From Dyella_A sp051962475 (GTDB lineage: Bacteria; Pseudomonadota; Gammaproteobacteria; Xanthomonadales; Rhodanobacteraceae), in the NCBI RefSeq assembly GCF_051962475.1, contig NZ_JBQCCF010000003.1:5801-69800 (forward strand): DNA of 64,000 bases, in the 5' to 3' direction. The position numbers were made by a program, and so were the translations under genes. Of this stretch, positions 38,725 through 50,163 are shown one piece after another. The notes below the pieces were generated by a model. The model saw only the letters and a list, made by a program, of their open reading frames with translations. It did not search any database and was not told where the DNA came from. Positions within the stretch are counted from its first letter, which is position 1; every line of letters begins with the position of its first letter.

Positions 38725-39293
38725 AGGATTGCCCTGGTAACGACGGTCTGGTCGGCCGTACCGCCAGTGCCCGCCTTGCTGTCATCGAAGGTGATGGTGA
38801 CGGTGCAGTCGCCCGTGTTGGAGCAGTTGATGATTCCCGTCGTGGTATCTACCGCCCCCAGCTTCTCGCCAAGCTGACTGCACCACTGGTTGATCTGCCA
38901 GTTGGCCAGCGACCCGGTCCCCGCCGCAGGGCAGGCATCTGCCGTCACCGTGGTGTTGTAGCTTCCGGCGGTGGCTCCGCTGAGGTCCGCCCGCATGGAG
39001 TCCAGGATCGAGTAGCTGGCGATGGTCGCCATGCTGCGCGCCATGGCGCTGTTGTTGGTCGACAGCGAATTGGCCAGCAGCGCGGCGATACCCAGAAAGC
39101 CCACCGACAGCACCAAGACCGCAATGAGCACTTCGATCAGGCCCACGCCCGCCTGACCATGGCGGTTGTTCGTACACGGAAGAAACTTGGTCACGTGATC
39201 ACGGCGCGGGAGGCCGACGGCTGCGCCACCGGCCTGACAGGGATGTGTTGGATCAAGAACAGGGCCATGAGGAGGTAGGCGCGCAGGGCTCAT
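38721..39293 (-). CDS. pilV: type IV pilus minor pilin PilV
   Basis: A prepilin-like protein with cleavage motif GQAG/VGLIEVLIAVLVLSVGFLGIAALLA, typical of PilV/GspI. The ATG at 39293 overlaps the fimT stop (ATGA) and would give a leader of nearly 50 residues rich in Pro and Gly. An in-frame GTG at 39194 would give a more usual leader of about 15 residues but has no clear Shine-Dalgarno. The operon position between fimT and pilW supports the assignment. Confidence 0.85.
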   Translation of the reverse strand: MSPARLPPHGPVLDPTHPCQAGGAAVGLPRRDHVTKFLPCTNNRHGQAGVGLIEVLIAVLVLSVGFLGIAALLANSLSTNNSAMARSMATIASYSILDSMRADLSGATAGSYNTTVTADACPAAGTGSLANWQINQWCSQLGEKLGAVDTTTGIINCSNTGDCTVTITFDDSKAGTGGTADQTVVTRAIL

Positions 39294-39883
39294 GGACAAT
39301 CTCCCGGCGAAGTGGAGGTTGTGAGGATCGATCCTCCGGTCATCGTGATCGTGCGATGGTTATTCGTGCTGAGCGAAGTGGTGCAGATGTCGGCAACGGT
39401 GCCATTGAAGGGCGCGGAGCTTCCGACCGCATGACCGACACCGTCCCCGCCGTATCGAATCGCCTGGACGTCACCGCTGAGATGGATGGTGCCGTTGATC
39501 GTAGTCGTCCCCGAGCGGACCTTTATCGCGGTCGATCCGGTGGACAGGGCGACGGCACCTGCTTCGGTGCCACATGCCGTACCAAGGGTGCTGCTTGCAT
39601 TGATGGACGCGGAGTTACTGCAGAACTGGGCGTCGGCATTGGCCTTGATCGCTTCCATGCGCGCGGAGCCGAGCGAGGCGACCAAATCATTGACGGCGGT
39701 ATTGAGCCGATTGTTCGCCGTGACGTTGCGAAAACTGGGCACGGCGATCACCAGCAGGATGGCGGCGACCGCCACCGTGACCATCAGCTCGACGATCGTG
39801 AAGCCCTCTTCTTGCCGTCGGACGCAACTCCGGTACGCGGTCGTCGCCTCCGCCGAGGCCGGCGGGTACGGATATATGTGCAT
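39290..39883 (-). CDS. fimT: type IV pilus minor pilin FimT/GspH
   Basis: A 197-residue prepilin-like protein with EEG/FTIVELMVTVAVAAILLVIAVPSF, Glu5 intact. Length and the Ser/Thr-rich beta domain fit the FimT/GspH family. ATG 39883 has AGGGGG five bases upstream and gives a 26-residue leader; an earlier in-frame ATG at 39910 is less likely. First gene of the fimT-pilV-pilW-pilX-pilY1-pilE transcript. In other species FimT contributes to DNA binding by the pilus during uptake. Confidence 0.88.
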   Translation of the reverse strand: MHIYPYPPASAEATTAYRSCVRRQEEGFTIVELMVTVAVAAILLVIAVPSFRNVTANNRLNTAVNDLVASLGSARMEAIKANADAQFCSNSASINASSTLGTACGTEAGAVALSTGSTAIKVRSGTTTINGTIHLSGDVQAIRYGGDGVGHAVGSSAPFNGTVADICTTSLSTNNHRTITMTGGSILTTSTSPGDCP

Positions 39884-40011
39884 GACGCCCCCTGATGTTC
39901 CCATGCGCAAAAATACGCGTCATGGCAGCAACCGGGCGACCACGGCCGACGAGCGGTGTGAATTTACCGACAAGCGGCCAGGTGCTGGAGCGTGGCGTGC
40001 TTGCTGTCACA

Positions 40012-41946
40012 TTATTCAGGGGCCCGGCACACCCCTTCCATCAGCAGGTCGACTTCGACCCGGTTGCGACCGAAGTCTTTGGCCCGATAAAGCGCGCGAT
40101 CGGCGCGCCGTACCAGAGACTCGAGCAAATCATCTTCCGGCCTCCGGCTTCCCACACCCAGACTGATCGACACTTTCAGATCGGCAGCGAGGTCATCCAG
40201 CCGGGTGGCCTGTACGCATTTGCGCAACCGCTCAGCGACCTGTCTGGCTTCATCGCAATCGGCGCCTGGCAAGAGCACGATGAATTCCTCGCCACCCATG
40301 CGCCCGATGCAATCCGCTTTCCTCAGTATCCCTTGGCATGCGCCAACGATTCGCGTGAGGACCTTGTCGCCGATTTGATGACCGAAGGCATCATTGACCT
40401 GCTTGAAATGGTCCACGTCCAGGACCACTAGCGCCATCGGTTCGTTCTTGGCAATGGCCTCGGCAAACATCGATCGCCCCAGATCTTCGATGCGCCGACG
40501 ATTGGCGATGCCGGTCAACGGATCGGTCATCGCCATGCGGTGCAGGCGGCGGGAGCGGCGAAGTTGCCGTTGCGCCTGCCACAGCAGGAGCACGATCAAA
40601 ATCCCACCCAGCGCGAGTGCGGCCCGCTGCCAGCGGCGTACCCGCTCCAAGGCGGCCAGTTGCTCTTCGCGCAACTGGCGGTCGGCCTCCAGTCTGCGAT
40701 TTTCCTGCTCCTTGCGCGCTGTATCGAACTGATAGCTCATCAAGGTCGTGGTGAACGACTGCGCCTTGCGGTCCAAGGACTCGTGGACTTTCACCATGCG
40801 CTGGAGATCTGCCAGCGCCAGCGCGGTCTTGCCCAGCGCCTCGTAGCTGTGCGAGCGCTGCTCAAGCAACTCGGAGAGGTAGCGGAGATTGCCGCTTTTG
40901 CGGAGGAATGCTTCCGAACGATTAAAGTCGCTGATCGCCTGCGCGTGATCGCCCAGGCCGGCATGCGCCTCACCTTCCTGTAGCGCCAGCATGTCGCGGT
41001 CGGAGCGGTCGCGTGTCGTGACGAACTCGGCACGCGCCGCGGCCAGTTCGTCCAGCGCGCCACGGTACTCACCCAGTTGGTTGAACACCTGCGCCAGCCC
41101 CATGTGCGCCGAGCCTTGCGATACATGACTTCCTGTGGCCCGGGCGATCTGCAGCGCGGCCAGGAAGTGCTCGCGTGCGGCAACCAGGTGATCGGGCCCG
41201 GTCTCCGAATCCAAAAAACCGAGTTGCATGTGCGCCGCCGCCTGTTGCGGCAGGTCCTTGCGCTCCTTGCCGATCTTCATCAGCCGATCGAGGTAGTCGC
41301 GCGCCTCGCTGCGCTCACCCAGACGCCGATACGCCACGGCGACATTGAACAGGTTCTGCTCGCTTTCTATCGGCTCGCCGGCGCTATCGTAGAACTTCTG
41401 CGCCTCGAGGAAATCCACCAACGCCAAAGCGTGTTCGCCGAGCAGCGACTGCACCGCGCCGCGCCAAGTCAGGCCGTCCGCAACGAGGCGGGTATTTTCT
41501 GCGTGGCGAGCGAGGTCGATGCCGGCGTTGTAGTCGGGCAGTGCATCGCGAGCGGTGGTCAGCGACTCCTGGTTGGCGCCGCGACAAAAATGAAAATTGA
41601 CCTCCGCCGCCGTGTAGCCAACCCGCTGCGCATCGGCGATGCCACGATCCGCGTATGCCACCCCCGCGGCCGGATCGCCATCCATGCCCAGGATGCAGAA
41701 CATATAGCGGTAGCGCAGCTCGCGACGGCTGTCGCCAGACGGGATCTGCCCCTTGAGACGATCGAGCAACCTGAGGGCGTCATCATGTGTAGTAATGACC
41801 AACTCTCCGCGCTCGAGCTGGTCTGCCAGACGATCAAAACCGCCGGCCGGGCCGTCGCCATCGCCCGCGACCGCCCGATGACACAGCATGAGCAGCGCCA
41901 GGAAGCAACCGGCGAGCATGCGTGGCGAAGGTGAATATCGAAGCAA
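40012..41946 (-). CDS. TPR-repeat membrane diguanylate cyclase
   Basis: A 644-residue protein with an N-terminal signal or anchor (LAGCFLALLMLCHRAVAG), a long helical tetratricopeptide-like sensor (about 40-400), a coiled-coil (about 405-440), one membrane helix (ALALGGILIVLLLWQ) and a C-terminal GGDEF domain. The active-site motif is GGEEF within RMGGEEFIVLL, preceded by RKAD as an I-site. The sensor therefore faces the periplasm and the cyclase the cytosol. An in-frame Met at residue 10 is an alternative start. It sits upstream of the pilus cluster in the same direction, with 128 nt between. Confidence 0.9.
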   Translation of the reverse strand: MLRYSPSPRMLAGCFLALLMLCHRAVAGDGDGPAGGFDRLADQLERGELVITTHDDALRLLDRLKGQIPSGDSRRELRYRYMFCILGMDGDPAAGVAYADRGIADAQRVGYTAAEVNFHFCRGANQESLTTARDALPDYNAGIDLARHAENTRLVADGLTWRGAVQSLLGEHALALVDFLEAQKFYDSAGEPIESEQNLFNVAVAYRRLGERSEARDYLDRLMKIGKERKDLPQQAAAHMQLGFLDSETGPDHLVAAREHFLAALQIARATGSHVSQGSAHMGLAQVFNQLGEYRGALDELAAARAEFVTTRDRSDRDMLALQEGEAHAGLGDHAQAISDFNRSEAFLRKSGNLRYLSELLEQRSHSYEALGKTALALADLQRMVKVHESLDRKAQSFTTTLMSYQFDTARKEQENRRLEADRQLREEQLAALERVRRWQRAALALGGILIVLLLWQAQRQLRRSRRLHRMAMTDPLTGIANRRRIEDLGRSMFAEAIAKNEPMALVVLDVDHFKQVNDAFGHQIGDKVLTRIVGACQGILRKADCIGRMGGEEFIVLLPGADCDEARQVAERLRKCVQATRLDDLAADLKVSISLGVGSRRPEDDLLESLVRRADRALYRAKDFGRNRVEVDLLMEGVCRAPE

Positions 41947-42063
41947 GGTGGATGCTCGTCGAATGCCACTCCATGGCGCCGGGACACCGGGCGGTGCATG
42001 TACGGTGTCGGCAGCCGGCCCTTGGACTTGAGTACAGCGGCCGCCCGGCCGTTCGGACGGCCC

Positions 42064-42092
42064 TTGCAGAAGTTTCGCTCGCTCCGTAAAAT
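42064..42092 (+). promoter_or_regulatory. sigma-70 promoter of tRNA-Thr
   Basis: TTGCAG (42064-42069), a 17-nt spacer and TAAAAT (42087-42092), placing the start a few bases before the tRNA. Confidence 0.7.
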
Positions 42093-42104
42093 TTGCGGCT
42101 CTTT

Positions 42105-42180
42105 GCCGGAATAGCTCAGTTGGTAGAGCGGCGCATTCGTAATGCGTAGGTCGTAGGTTCGATTCCTATTTCCGGCACCA
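42105..42180 (+). tRNA. tRNA-Thr(CGT)
   Basis: A 76-nt cloverleaf with encoded CCA. Acceptor GCCGGAA/TTCCGGC, D arm GCTC...GAGC, anticodon stem GCGCA/TGCGT around loop TTCGTAA with anticodon CGT (reads ACG), T arm GTAGG TTCGATT CCTAT. All stems pair, with one G-T in the T stem. Confidence 0.97.
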
Positions 42181-42187
42181 CTTCAGC

Positions 42188-42217
42188 AAAAAGGCCCGCA
42201 TCGCTGCGGGCCTTTTT
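42188..42217. terminator. bidirectional terminator between tRNA-Thr and ispH
   Basis: AGGCCCGCA/TGCGGGCCT stem with a TCGC loop, flanked by A5 on the left and T5 on the right. It can stop the tRNA transcript rightward and the ispH transcript leftward. Confidence 0.85.
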
Positions 42218-42241
42218 GTTTGTCCGGGGCGGCGTTGGCGA

Positions 42242-43198
42242 TCAGACGCCGGGTTGGTTGTCGGCCATGCGCAGTTCCTTCGGCAGGGCGAACGTGATGT
42301 TTTCCGGCTCGCCGTCCAGTTCGCTCACCTGTCCGGCGCCCCACGACTGCAGGCGGCTGATCACGTCGCGCACCAGCTTGTCGGGGGCTGAGGCACCGGC
42401 GGTGACGCCGATGCGCTGCACGTCGTCCAGCCAGTTGCGGTCGATATGCTCGGCGCCATCGATCAGGTAGGAGCGCACGCCCTGCTTCTCGGCCAGCTCA
42501 CGCAGCCGGTTCGAGTTGGAGCTGTTCACCGAGCCGACCACCAGCACCAGGTCCACCGCTTCGGCCAGCCGCCGCACCGCGTCCTGCCGGTTCTGGGTGG
42601 CGTAGCAGATGTCGTCCTTGCGCGGCCCCTCGATGTCGCGGAACCGTTCGCGAAGCGCGACGATGATCGCCTTGGTGTCGTCCACCGACAGCGTGGTCTG
42701 GGTAACGTAGGACAACTCGTGCGGAAACTTCGGGGCCAGCGTGGCCACCTGCTCCACCGATTCCACCAGCAGGATCTCGCCGACATTGGCCGGGTTCCAC
42801 TGCCCCATCGTTCCTTCGACTTCGGGGTGCCCGGCATGCCCGATGAGGATCACGCTGCGGCCGATCCGGCCCAGCCGGGCGACCTCCATGTGCACCTTGG
42901 TCACCAGTGGGCAAGTGGCGTCGAACACCTTGAGCGCTCGCTGATCGGCCTCTTCGCGCACCGCCTGCGAGACGCCGTGGGCGCTGAAGATCACGGTGGC
43001 GCCGTCGGGCACCTCATGCAGCTCCTCCACGAACACGGCGCCGTCGGCACGCAGCTTGTCGACCACGTAGCGGTTGTGCACGACCTCGTGTCGCACGTAG
43101 ATCGGTGCGCCGTACGACTCCAGCGCGCGCTCGACAATGGCGATGGCGCGGTCGACGCCGGCACAGAAGCCGCGGGGATTGGCGAGGAGGATGTCCAT
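42242..43198 (-). CDS. ispH: 4-hydroxy-3-methylbut-2-enyl diphosphate reductase
   Basis: A 318-residue cytosolic iron-sulphur enzyme, last step of the MEP isoprenoid pathway, giving IPP and DMAPP. The three cluster cysteines are visible in NPRGFCAGVDRA, FDATCPLVTKVH and DDICYATQNRQ; SVNSSNSNRL follows. The start MDILLANPRGFC at 43198 is the family start; longer in-frame readings pass through a REP element. Final gene of the murJ-ribF-ileS-lspA-ispH direction; fkpB, often between lspA and ispH, is absent. Confidence 0.97.
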   Translation of the reverse strand: MDILLANPRGFCAGVDRAIAIVERALESYGAPIYVRHEVVHNRYVVDKLRADGAVFVEELHEVPDGATVIFSAHGVSQAVREEADQRALKVFDATCPLVTKVHMEVARLGRIGRSVILIGHAGHPEVEGTMGQWNPANVGEILLVESVEQVATLAPKFPHELSYVTQTTLSVDDTKAIIVALRERFRDIEGPRKDDICYATQNRQDAVRRLAEAVDLVLVVGSVNSSNSNRLRELAEKQGVRSYLIDGAEHIDRNWLDDVQRIGVTAGASAPDKLVRDVISRLQSWGAGQVSELDGEPENITFALPKELRMADNQPGV

Positions 43199-43232
43199 GG
43201 GCGGGCCCGGTGGCGGGTGAGACACTGCAGAA

Positions 43233-43300
43233 GCGCACCCTGTGCGCGATGCTCCCTGGTGGAACCTGCCAAGAGCGTCGCGCACAGAGTGCGCTCCTAC
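43233..43300. repeat. REP-type inverted repeat between lspA and ispH
   Basis: Left arm 43233-43249 and right arm 43278-43294 are 17-bp inverted copies (GCGCACCCTGTGCGCGA and its complement with one mismatch). The right copy extends outward to 43300 as GTAGGAGC on the minus strand. Each arm also contains its own small palindrome. Confidence 0.75.
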
Positions 43301-43313
43301 GACGGAAGGCGGA

Positions 43314-43811
43314 TTATCGCATGCCCTCACGCTTGCCGGCCCGCAGGCCGAACACGATCAGCAGCACCGCGCCGACACTGATGCCGCAGTCGGCCAGGTT
43401 GAACACCGGGTAGCTCCACTGGCGCCAGTAGACCTGGATGAAATCGGTGACCGCGGCGGCGTGCAGACGATCGATCAGGTTGCCGATGGCGCCACCGATA
43501 ATCAGCGCCAGAGGCGCAGCCGTACGCCAATCGCGCCGCGCGGTACGTGCCAGCCACACTACCAGCACTGCACTGATCACCAGCGCCAACGCCACGAAGA
43601 ACCAGCGTTGCCAGCCCGCGCCCTCGGCGAGAAAACTGAAGGCCGCGCCAGTATTGAACGCCAGCGTCCAGTTGAGCAGGCCAGGAATCACCGGATGCGG
43701 CATGCCGGCCGGCTGCAGCGCCACCAGCGCCCACCATTTGCTCAGCTGATCGAGCGCAATGACCGCAGCGGAAACGAGCAGCCAGGGAAACGCGTTGGGT
43801 TTGGTGGTCAT
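43314..43811 (-). CDS. lspA: lipoprotein signal peptidase II
   Basis: A 165-residue inner-membrane aspartic protease that removes prolipoprotein signal peptides. It has four hydrophobic helices; catalytic Asp residues lie in GGAIGNLIDRLH and VFNLADCGISVG. The MTTKPNAFPW start at 43811 is normal for the family; upstream in-frame starts cross a REP element. It lies between ileS and ispH, flanked on both sides by related REP sequences. Confidence 0.96.
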   Translation of the reverse strand: MTTKPNAFPWLLVSAAVIALDQLSKWWALVALQPAGMPHPVIPGLLNWTLAFNTGAAFSFLAEGAGWQRWFFVALALVISAVLVVWLARTARRDWRTAAPLALIIGGAIGNLIDRLHAAAVTDFIQVYWRQWSYPVFNLADCGISVGAVLLIVFGLRAGKREGMR

Positions 43812-43853
43812 GGGTGGCGTAGCTTCCGATTCGATGATGCTGATTCCTGGAAC

Positions 43854-43931
43854 GTAGGAGCGCACCCTGTGCGCGATTGCATTCGGCCGCAATCAACGCC
43901 AGTAGCGGTCGAGTACAGGTTGCGCTCCTAC
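43854..43931. repeat. REP-type inverted repeat between ileS and lspA
   Basis: It opens with GTAGGAGCGCACCCTGTGCG (43854-43873) and closes with GTTGCGCTCCTAC (43919-43931), an inverted GTAGGAGCGCA arm. It shares its arm sequence with the repeat at 43233-43300. Confidence 0.75.
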
Positions 43932-43951
43932 AAAGGTTCGGTGCGGACGGC

Positions 43952-46813
<2,862 letters not shown>

Positions 46814-46973
46814 AGCCTGGTTGCCGTCGGGTGGGTTCGCCGGGCGGCCCCGAACGAACGTGATGCATGGCTGACCGCGTGCGTGCGGCCAGCGCACGCC
46901 ACGGGCAAACCTCAGATGCTAATGCTGACCGGGCTTGAAACAAGCCCGGCAGGCGCTTTGCGGCACGTGGCCG

Positions 46974-47927
46974 TCATGCGCCCACCAGCACGGGATTCAT
47001 GCCCAGCATGGCACGCGCCGCCGCGGCGTCGCGATCCATCTGGGCGGTGAGCGCGTCCAGATCGTCGAACTTCTGTTCGTCGCGCAGCTTGCCGACGAAC
47101 TCCACCGCCATGCGCTGGCCGTACAGATCGCCCTCGAAATCGAACAGATGCACTTCCAGCAGCGGCTCGGCCACTTCGTTGACGGTGGGCCGAACGCCGA
47201 GGCTAGCCACGCCGGGCCAGGCGCATTCGCCGTCGCCCAGGCCCACGCGCACCGCGAAGATGCCGTGGATCGGGCTGACCCGCTCGCGCAGGTGGATGTT
47301 GGCGGTGGGATAGCCCAGCGTGCGGCCGAGCTGGTTGCCGTACTCCACCTTGCCCTCGATCACGAACGGTCGGCCAAGCAGCGGCGCGACCTCGGCAAAA
47401 TCGCCGGCCGCCAGCAGCTCGCGCACCCGGGTAGCCGATACGCGTTCGTCGTGCAGCGTCACCGGTGCCATCGTGCGCGCCGCAAACCCGAGCGTTTCGC
47501 CCAAGCGTTCCAGCATCGCCACGTCGCCGGCGCGGCGGTGACCGAAGCGGAAATCGCCGCCCACCCACACCTCCCGTGCCGCCAGTCGCTCTACCAGCAC
47601 CTGGCGCACGAAGTCCTCGGCGGACATCGCCGCGAGCGCCGCGTTGAAGCGCAGCAACAAGGCGTGCGCCATGCCCGCCGCACCGAACCCGCGCAGTTTC
47701 TCGCGCACACTGGACAGCCGCGGCAGCGGCTCGCGCGAGAAATATGCCCGCGGCAGCGGCTCGAAACTCACCACTACCGGCTCGGCTTCCAGCGCGAGCG
47801 CACGCTCGTGCACCTGCGCCAGCAATGCCTGATGCCCGCGATGGAGGCCGTCGAACGCGCCAATCGCCACCACGCTGCCGCGCGGCGTCAGGCAGGCACC
47901 GGCAACGTCCCTGGAAAGCTTGATCAT
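46974..47927 (-). CDS. ribF: bifunctional riboflavin kinase / FAD synthetase
   Basis: A 317-residue cytosolic enzyme converting riboflavin to FMN and FAD. The N-terminal adenylyltransferase domain has GAFDGLHRGHQAL and GGDFRFGHRRAGD; the C-terminal riboflavin kinase domain has RTLGYPTANIHL. The start MIKLSRDVAG at 47927 is family-typical. Same direction as murJ (stop 40 nt upstream) and ileS. Confidence 0.96.
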   Translation of the reverse strand: MIKLSRDVAGACLTPRGSVVAIGAFDGLHRGHQALLAQVHERALALEAEPVVVSFEPLPRAYFSREPLPRLSSVREKLRGFGAAGMAHALLLRFNAALAAMSAEDFVRQVLVERLAAREVWVGGDFRFGHRRAGDVAMLERLGETLGFAARTMAPVTLHDERVSATRVRELLAAGDFAEVAPLLGRPFVIEGKVEYGNQLGRTLGYPTANIHLRERVSPIHGIFAVRVGLGDGECAWPGVASLGVRPTVNEVAEPLLEVHLFDFEGDLYGQRMAVEFVGKLRDEQKFDDLDALTAQMDRDAAAARAMLGMNPVLVGA

Positions 47928-47967
47928 CGCGCCAGTATAGCGGCCGGCCGCCCTGCTCTGGGCTTGT

Positions 47968-49575
47968 TCAGGCACCGCGCAGGTCACGCAGACGGAAGCC
48001 CAGGGCGAACAGCGCGGCGGCATAGGTGGCGGCTCCGGCGACTACCAGCACCATCAGGTGCCACAGCCGCGCCAGCACCGCGACGTGGGTCCAGTCCGGC
48101 CACAGCCAGCGCCCGGCCAGCAGTACCGCAACCATCGCCGCACACGCCACGCCCAGTCGCAGCCAGTGCCGCGACCATCCCGGCAGCCGCTGGTACACCC
48201 CCTCGCGACGCAGCCAATGCCACAGCAGGGCGAAATTGACGTAGCTGGACAGCGAGCTGGCGATCGCCAGTCCCACGTGCAGGCCGGGAACCTGGGCGAT
48301 GCCGTCGATCCAGCTGCCCTGCTTCTGCGCCGGCGTCGCCCACAGCTCGAACAGCAGCGCGATGAACACGCCGTTGAACAACATGTTGGCCACCAGCGCC
48401 GCCACGCCGGCACGCACCGGGGTGCGGGTGTCCTGCCGCGCGTAGAACGCCGGCAGCAGTACCTTGACCAGCGCGTAGGCAGGCAAGCCGGCGCTCAGCG
48501 CCAGCACCGACAACGAAGCCATCCGCGCGTCGAACGCCGAGAAATTTCCGTTCTGGAAGAACGTGGCCACCAGCGGCTCGGCCAGCACCAGCAGCGCCAG
48601 CATCGCCGGCAACGCGATCAGCAGCGTGATACGCAGGCCCCAGTCCAGCGCGCGGGAAAAACCGGTCCGGTCCGTACCCACATGGTGTCGCGACAGCGCC
48701 GGCAGGATCACCGTGCCCAGCGCCACGCCGAACACGCCCAGCGGCAGCTCGAGGAAGCGGGTGGATTGCCACAGCCAGGTCTGCGAGCCCGTCACCAGAT
48801 AGGAGATCACCACGGTATCCAGCAGCAGGTTGAGCTGGGCTACCGAAGAACCGAACAGCGTCGGCACCATCAGCGTCATGATCCGGCGCACCTGCGGGTG
48901 CTTCCAGCCCCAGCGCGGCCGCTGCAACAGGCCGAGCCGCCGCACCGCCGGCAGCAGGAACAGCCACTGCAGCACGCCGGCCACCAGCACCGCCCAGCCC
49001 ATCGCCATGATCGGCACCTGCAGCCGCGGCGCCAGCCACAGCGCGCCGGCAATCATGCAGACGTTGAGGATCACCGGCGCCAGCGCCGGCAGCGCAAAGT
49101 GGTGAAAGCTGTTCAACACTCCGGCCGACAGCGCGTTCAGCGATACGAAGAAGATGAACGGAAAAGTCAGCCGCACCAGGTCGGTGGTGAGATCGAACTT
49201 GTGCGGGTGGTCCAGCGCGCCCGGCGCGAACATCGAGGCCACCTGCGGGGCGAAGATCATGCCCAGCGCCGTGACCAGCAGCAGCACGCCGCTGAGCGTG
49301 CCGGACACGCGGGCCAACAGCTGCTTCAACTCCTCGCGCGAGCCCGTTTGCTTGACCTCGGTGAACACCGGCACGAAGGCAGTGGAGAACGATCCCTCCG
49401 CAAACAGGCGCCGCATGAAGTTGGGAATGCGAAAGGCGATGACGAAGGCATCGGTCGCCGCATTGGCGCCGAACACGTGGCTCATCGAAATGTCGCGGAT
49501 CAGGCCGAGGACCCGCGAGACCATCGTCATGCTGCTGAACGACAGCAGCCCGCGCAGCATGCTGGGGGACTTCAT
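47968..49575 (-). CDS. murJ: lipid II flippase MurJ
   Basis: A 535-residue polytopic membrane protein with about fourteen helices, starting MKSPSMLRGLLSFSSMTMVSRVLGLIRD. FRIPNFMRRLFAEGSFSTAFVPVF is the MurJ signature. It flips lipid II to the periplasmic face for peptidoglycan synthesis. ATG 49575 is preferred to earlier in-frame codons that lack family similarity. It is divergent from rpsT and heads the ribF-ileS-lspA-ispH direction. Confidence 0.96.
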   Translation of the reverse strand: MKSPSMLRGLLSFSSMTMVSRVLGLIRDISMSHVFGANAATDAFVIAFRIPNFMRRLFAEGSFSTAFVPVFTEVKQTGSREELKQLLARVSGTLSGVLLLVTALGMIFAPQVASMFAPGALDHPHKFDLTTDLVRLTFPFIFFVSLNALSAGVLNSFHHFALPALAPVILNVCMIAGALWLAPRLQVPIMAMGWAVLVAGVLQWLFLLPAVRRLGLLQRPRWGWKHPQVRRIMTLMVPTLFGSSVAQLNLLLDTVVISYLVTGSQTWLWQSTRFLELPLGVFGVALGTVILPALSRHHVGTDRTGFSRALDWGLRITLLIALPAMLALLVLAEPLVATFFQNGNFSAFDARMASLSVLALSAGLPAYALVKVLLPAFYARQDTRTPVRAGVAALVANMLFNGVFIALLFELWATPAQKQGSWIDGIAQVPGLHVGLAIASSLSSYVNFALLWHWLRREGVYQRLPGWSRHWLRLGVACAAMVAVLLAGRWLWPDWTHVAVLARLWHLMVLVVAGAATYAAALFALGFRLRDLRGA

Positions 49576-49757
49576 GCGGGTGACGCTACCTCTGTGAACG
49601 AAGATGGGCGGCCCGGTACGGCGGGCGGCACGAAGCGCGTAGTGTGACAGCGAGAGCGGCCGAGTTGGCGCCCCGGCTGTGGCACAATGCGGGCACGTCG
49701 CCCCATAGCAGGCGCTGCGCAAGCCCCGCCGGACACCGTCCGGCACGAGCTAAGCGG

Positions 49758-49786
49758 TTGACGCCATAGCGCATTGCCCGCATAAT
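49758..49786 (+). promoter_or_regulatory. sigma-70 promoter of rpsT
   Basis: TTGACG (49758-49763), 17-nt spacer and CATAAT (49781-49786), followed by a 36-nt leader containing a T6 run. Confidence 0.75.
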
Positions 49787-49828
49787 TGCGCGTCTTTTTT
49801 CCAACCCAAGCATTTCCGGAGTTTTACC

Positions 49829-50092
49829 TTGGCCAACATCAAGTCCGCGAAGAAGCGCGCGCGCCAGTCCGAGCAGCGCCGCCTGCGCAACGTCAGCGCC
49901 CGCTCCATGGTCCGTACCGCCCTCAAGAAGGTCGTCAAGGCCATCGAGGCCAAGGACAAGGCTGCCGCCGTCGAGGCGTTCGCCGCTGCGCAGCCGGTCA
50001 TGGACCGCTACGCCGCGCGTGGCCTGATCCACAAGAACAAGGCCGCTCGCCACAAGAGCCGCCTCAACGCGAAGATCCGCGAGCTGGCCTGA
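49829..50092 (+). CDS. rpsT: 30S ribosomal protein S20
   Basis: An 87-residue basic protein (MANIKSAKKRARQSEQRR...) of the small ribosomal subunit, binding 16S rRNA. The start codon is TTG, with CCGGAG upstream at 49816-49821; no ATG is available. A UUG start for rpsT is known in E. coli, where it takes part in translational feedback control by S20. It is followed by a strong terminator. Confidence 0.97.
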   Translation: MANIKSAKKRARQSEQRRLRNVSARSMVRTALKKVVKAIEAKDKAAAVEAFAAAQPVMDRYAARGLIHKNKAARHKSRLNAKIRELA

Positions 50093-50117
50093 GGCCAGTT
50101 TGCTTTTTCGGGTTGGT

Positions 50118-50145
50118 GAGAAAGCCGGCGCAAGCCGGCTTTCTC
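50118..50145 (+). terminator. rpsT terminator
   Basis: A perfect 12-bp stem GAGAAAGCCGGC/GCCGGCTTTCTC with a GCAA tetraloop, followed by TTTG. Confidence 0.85.
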
Positions 50146-50163
50146 TTTGCCGATCTTCCCGCC

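Noticed and set aside
49640..49700. Sigma-54-like TGGCAC element near murJ/rpsT
   Set aside because: The -12 TTGC element is missing at the required distance.
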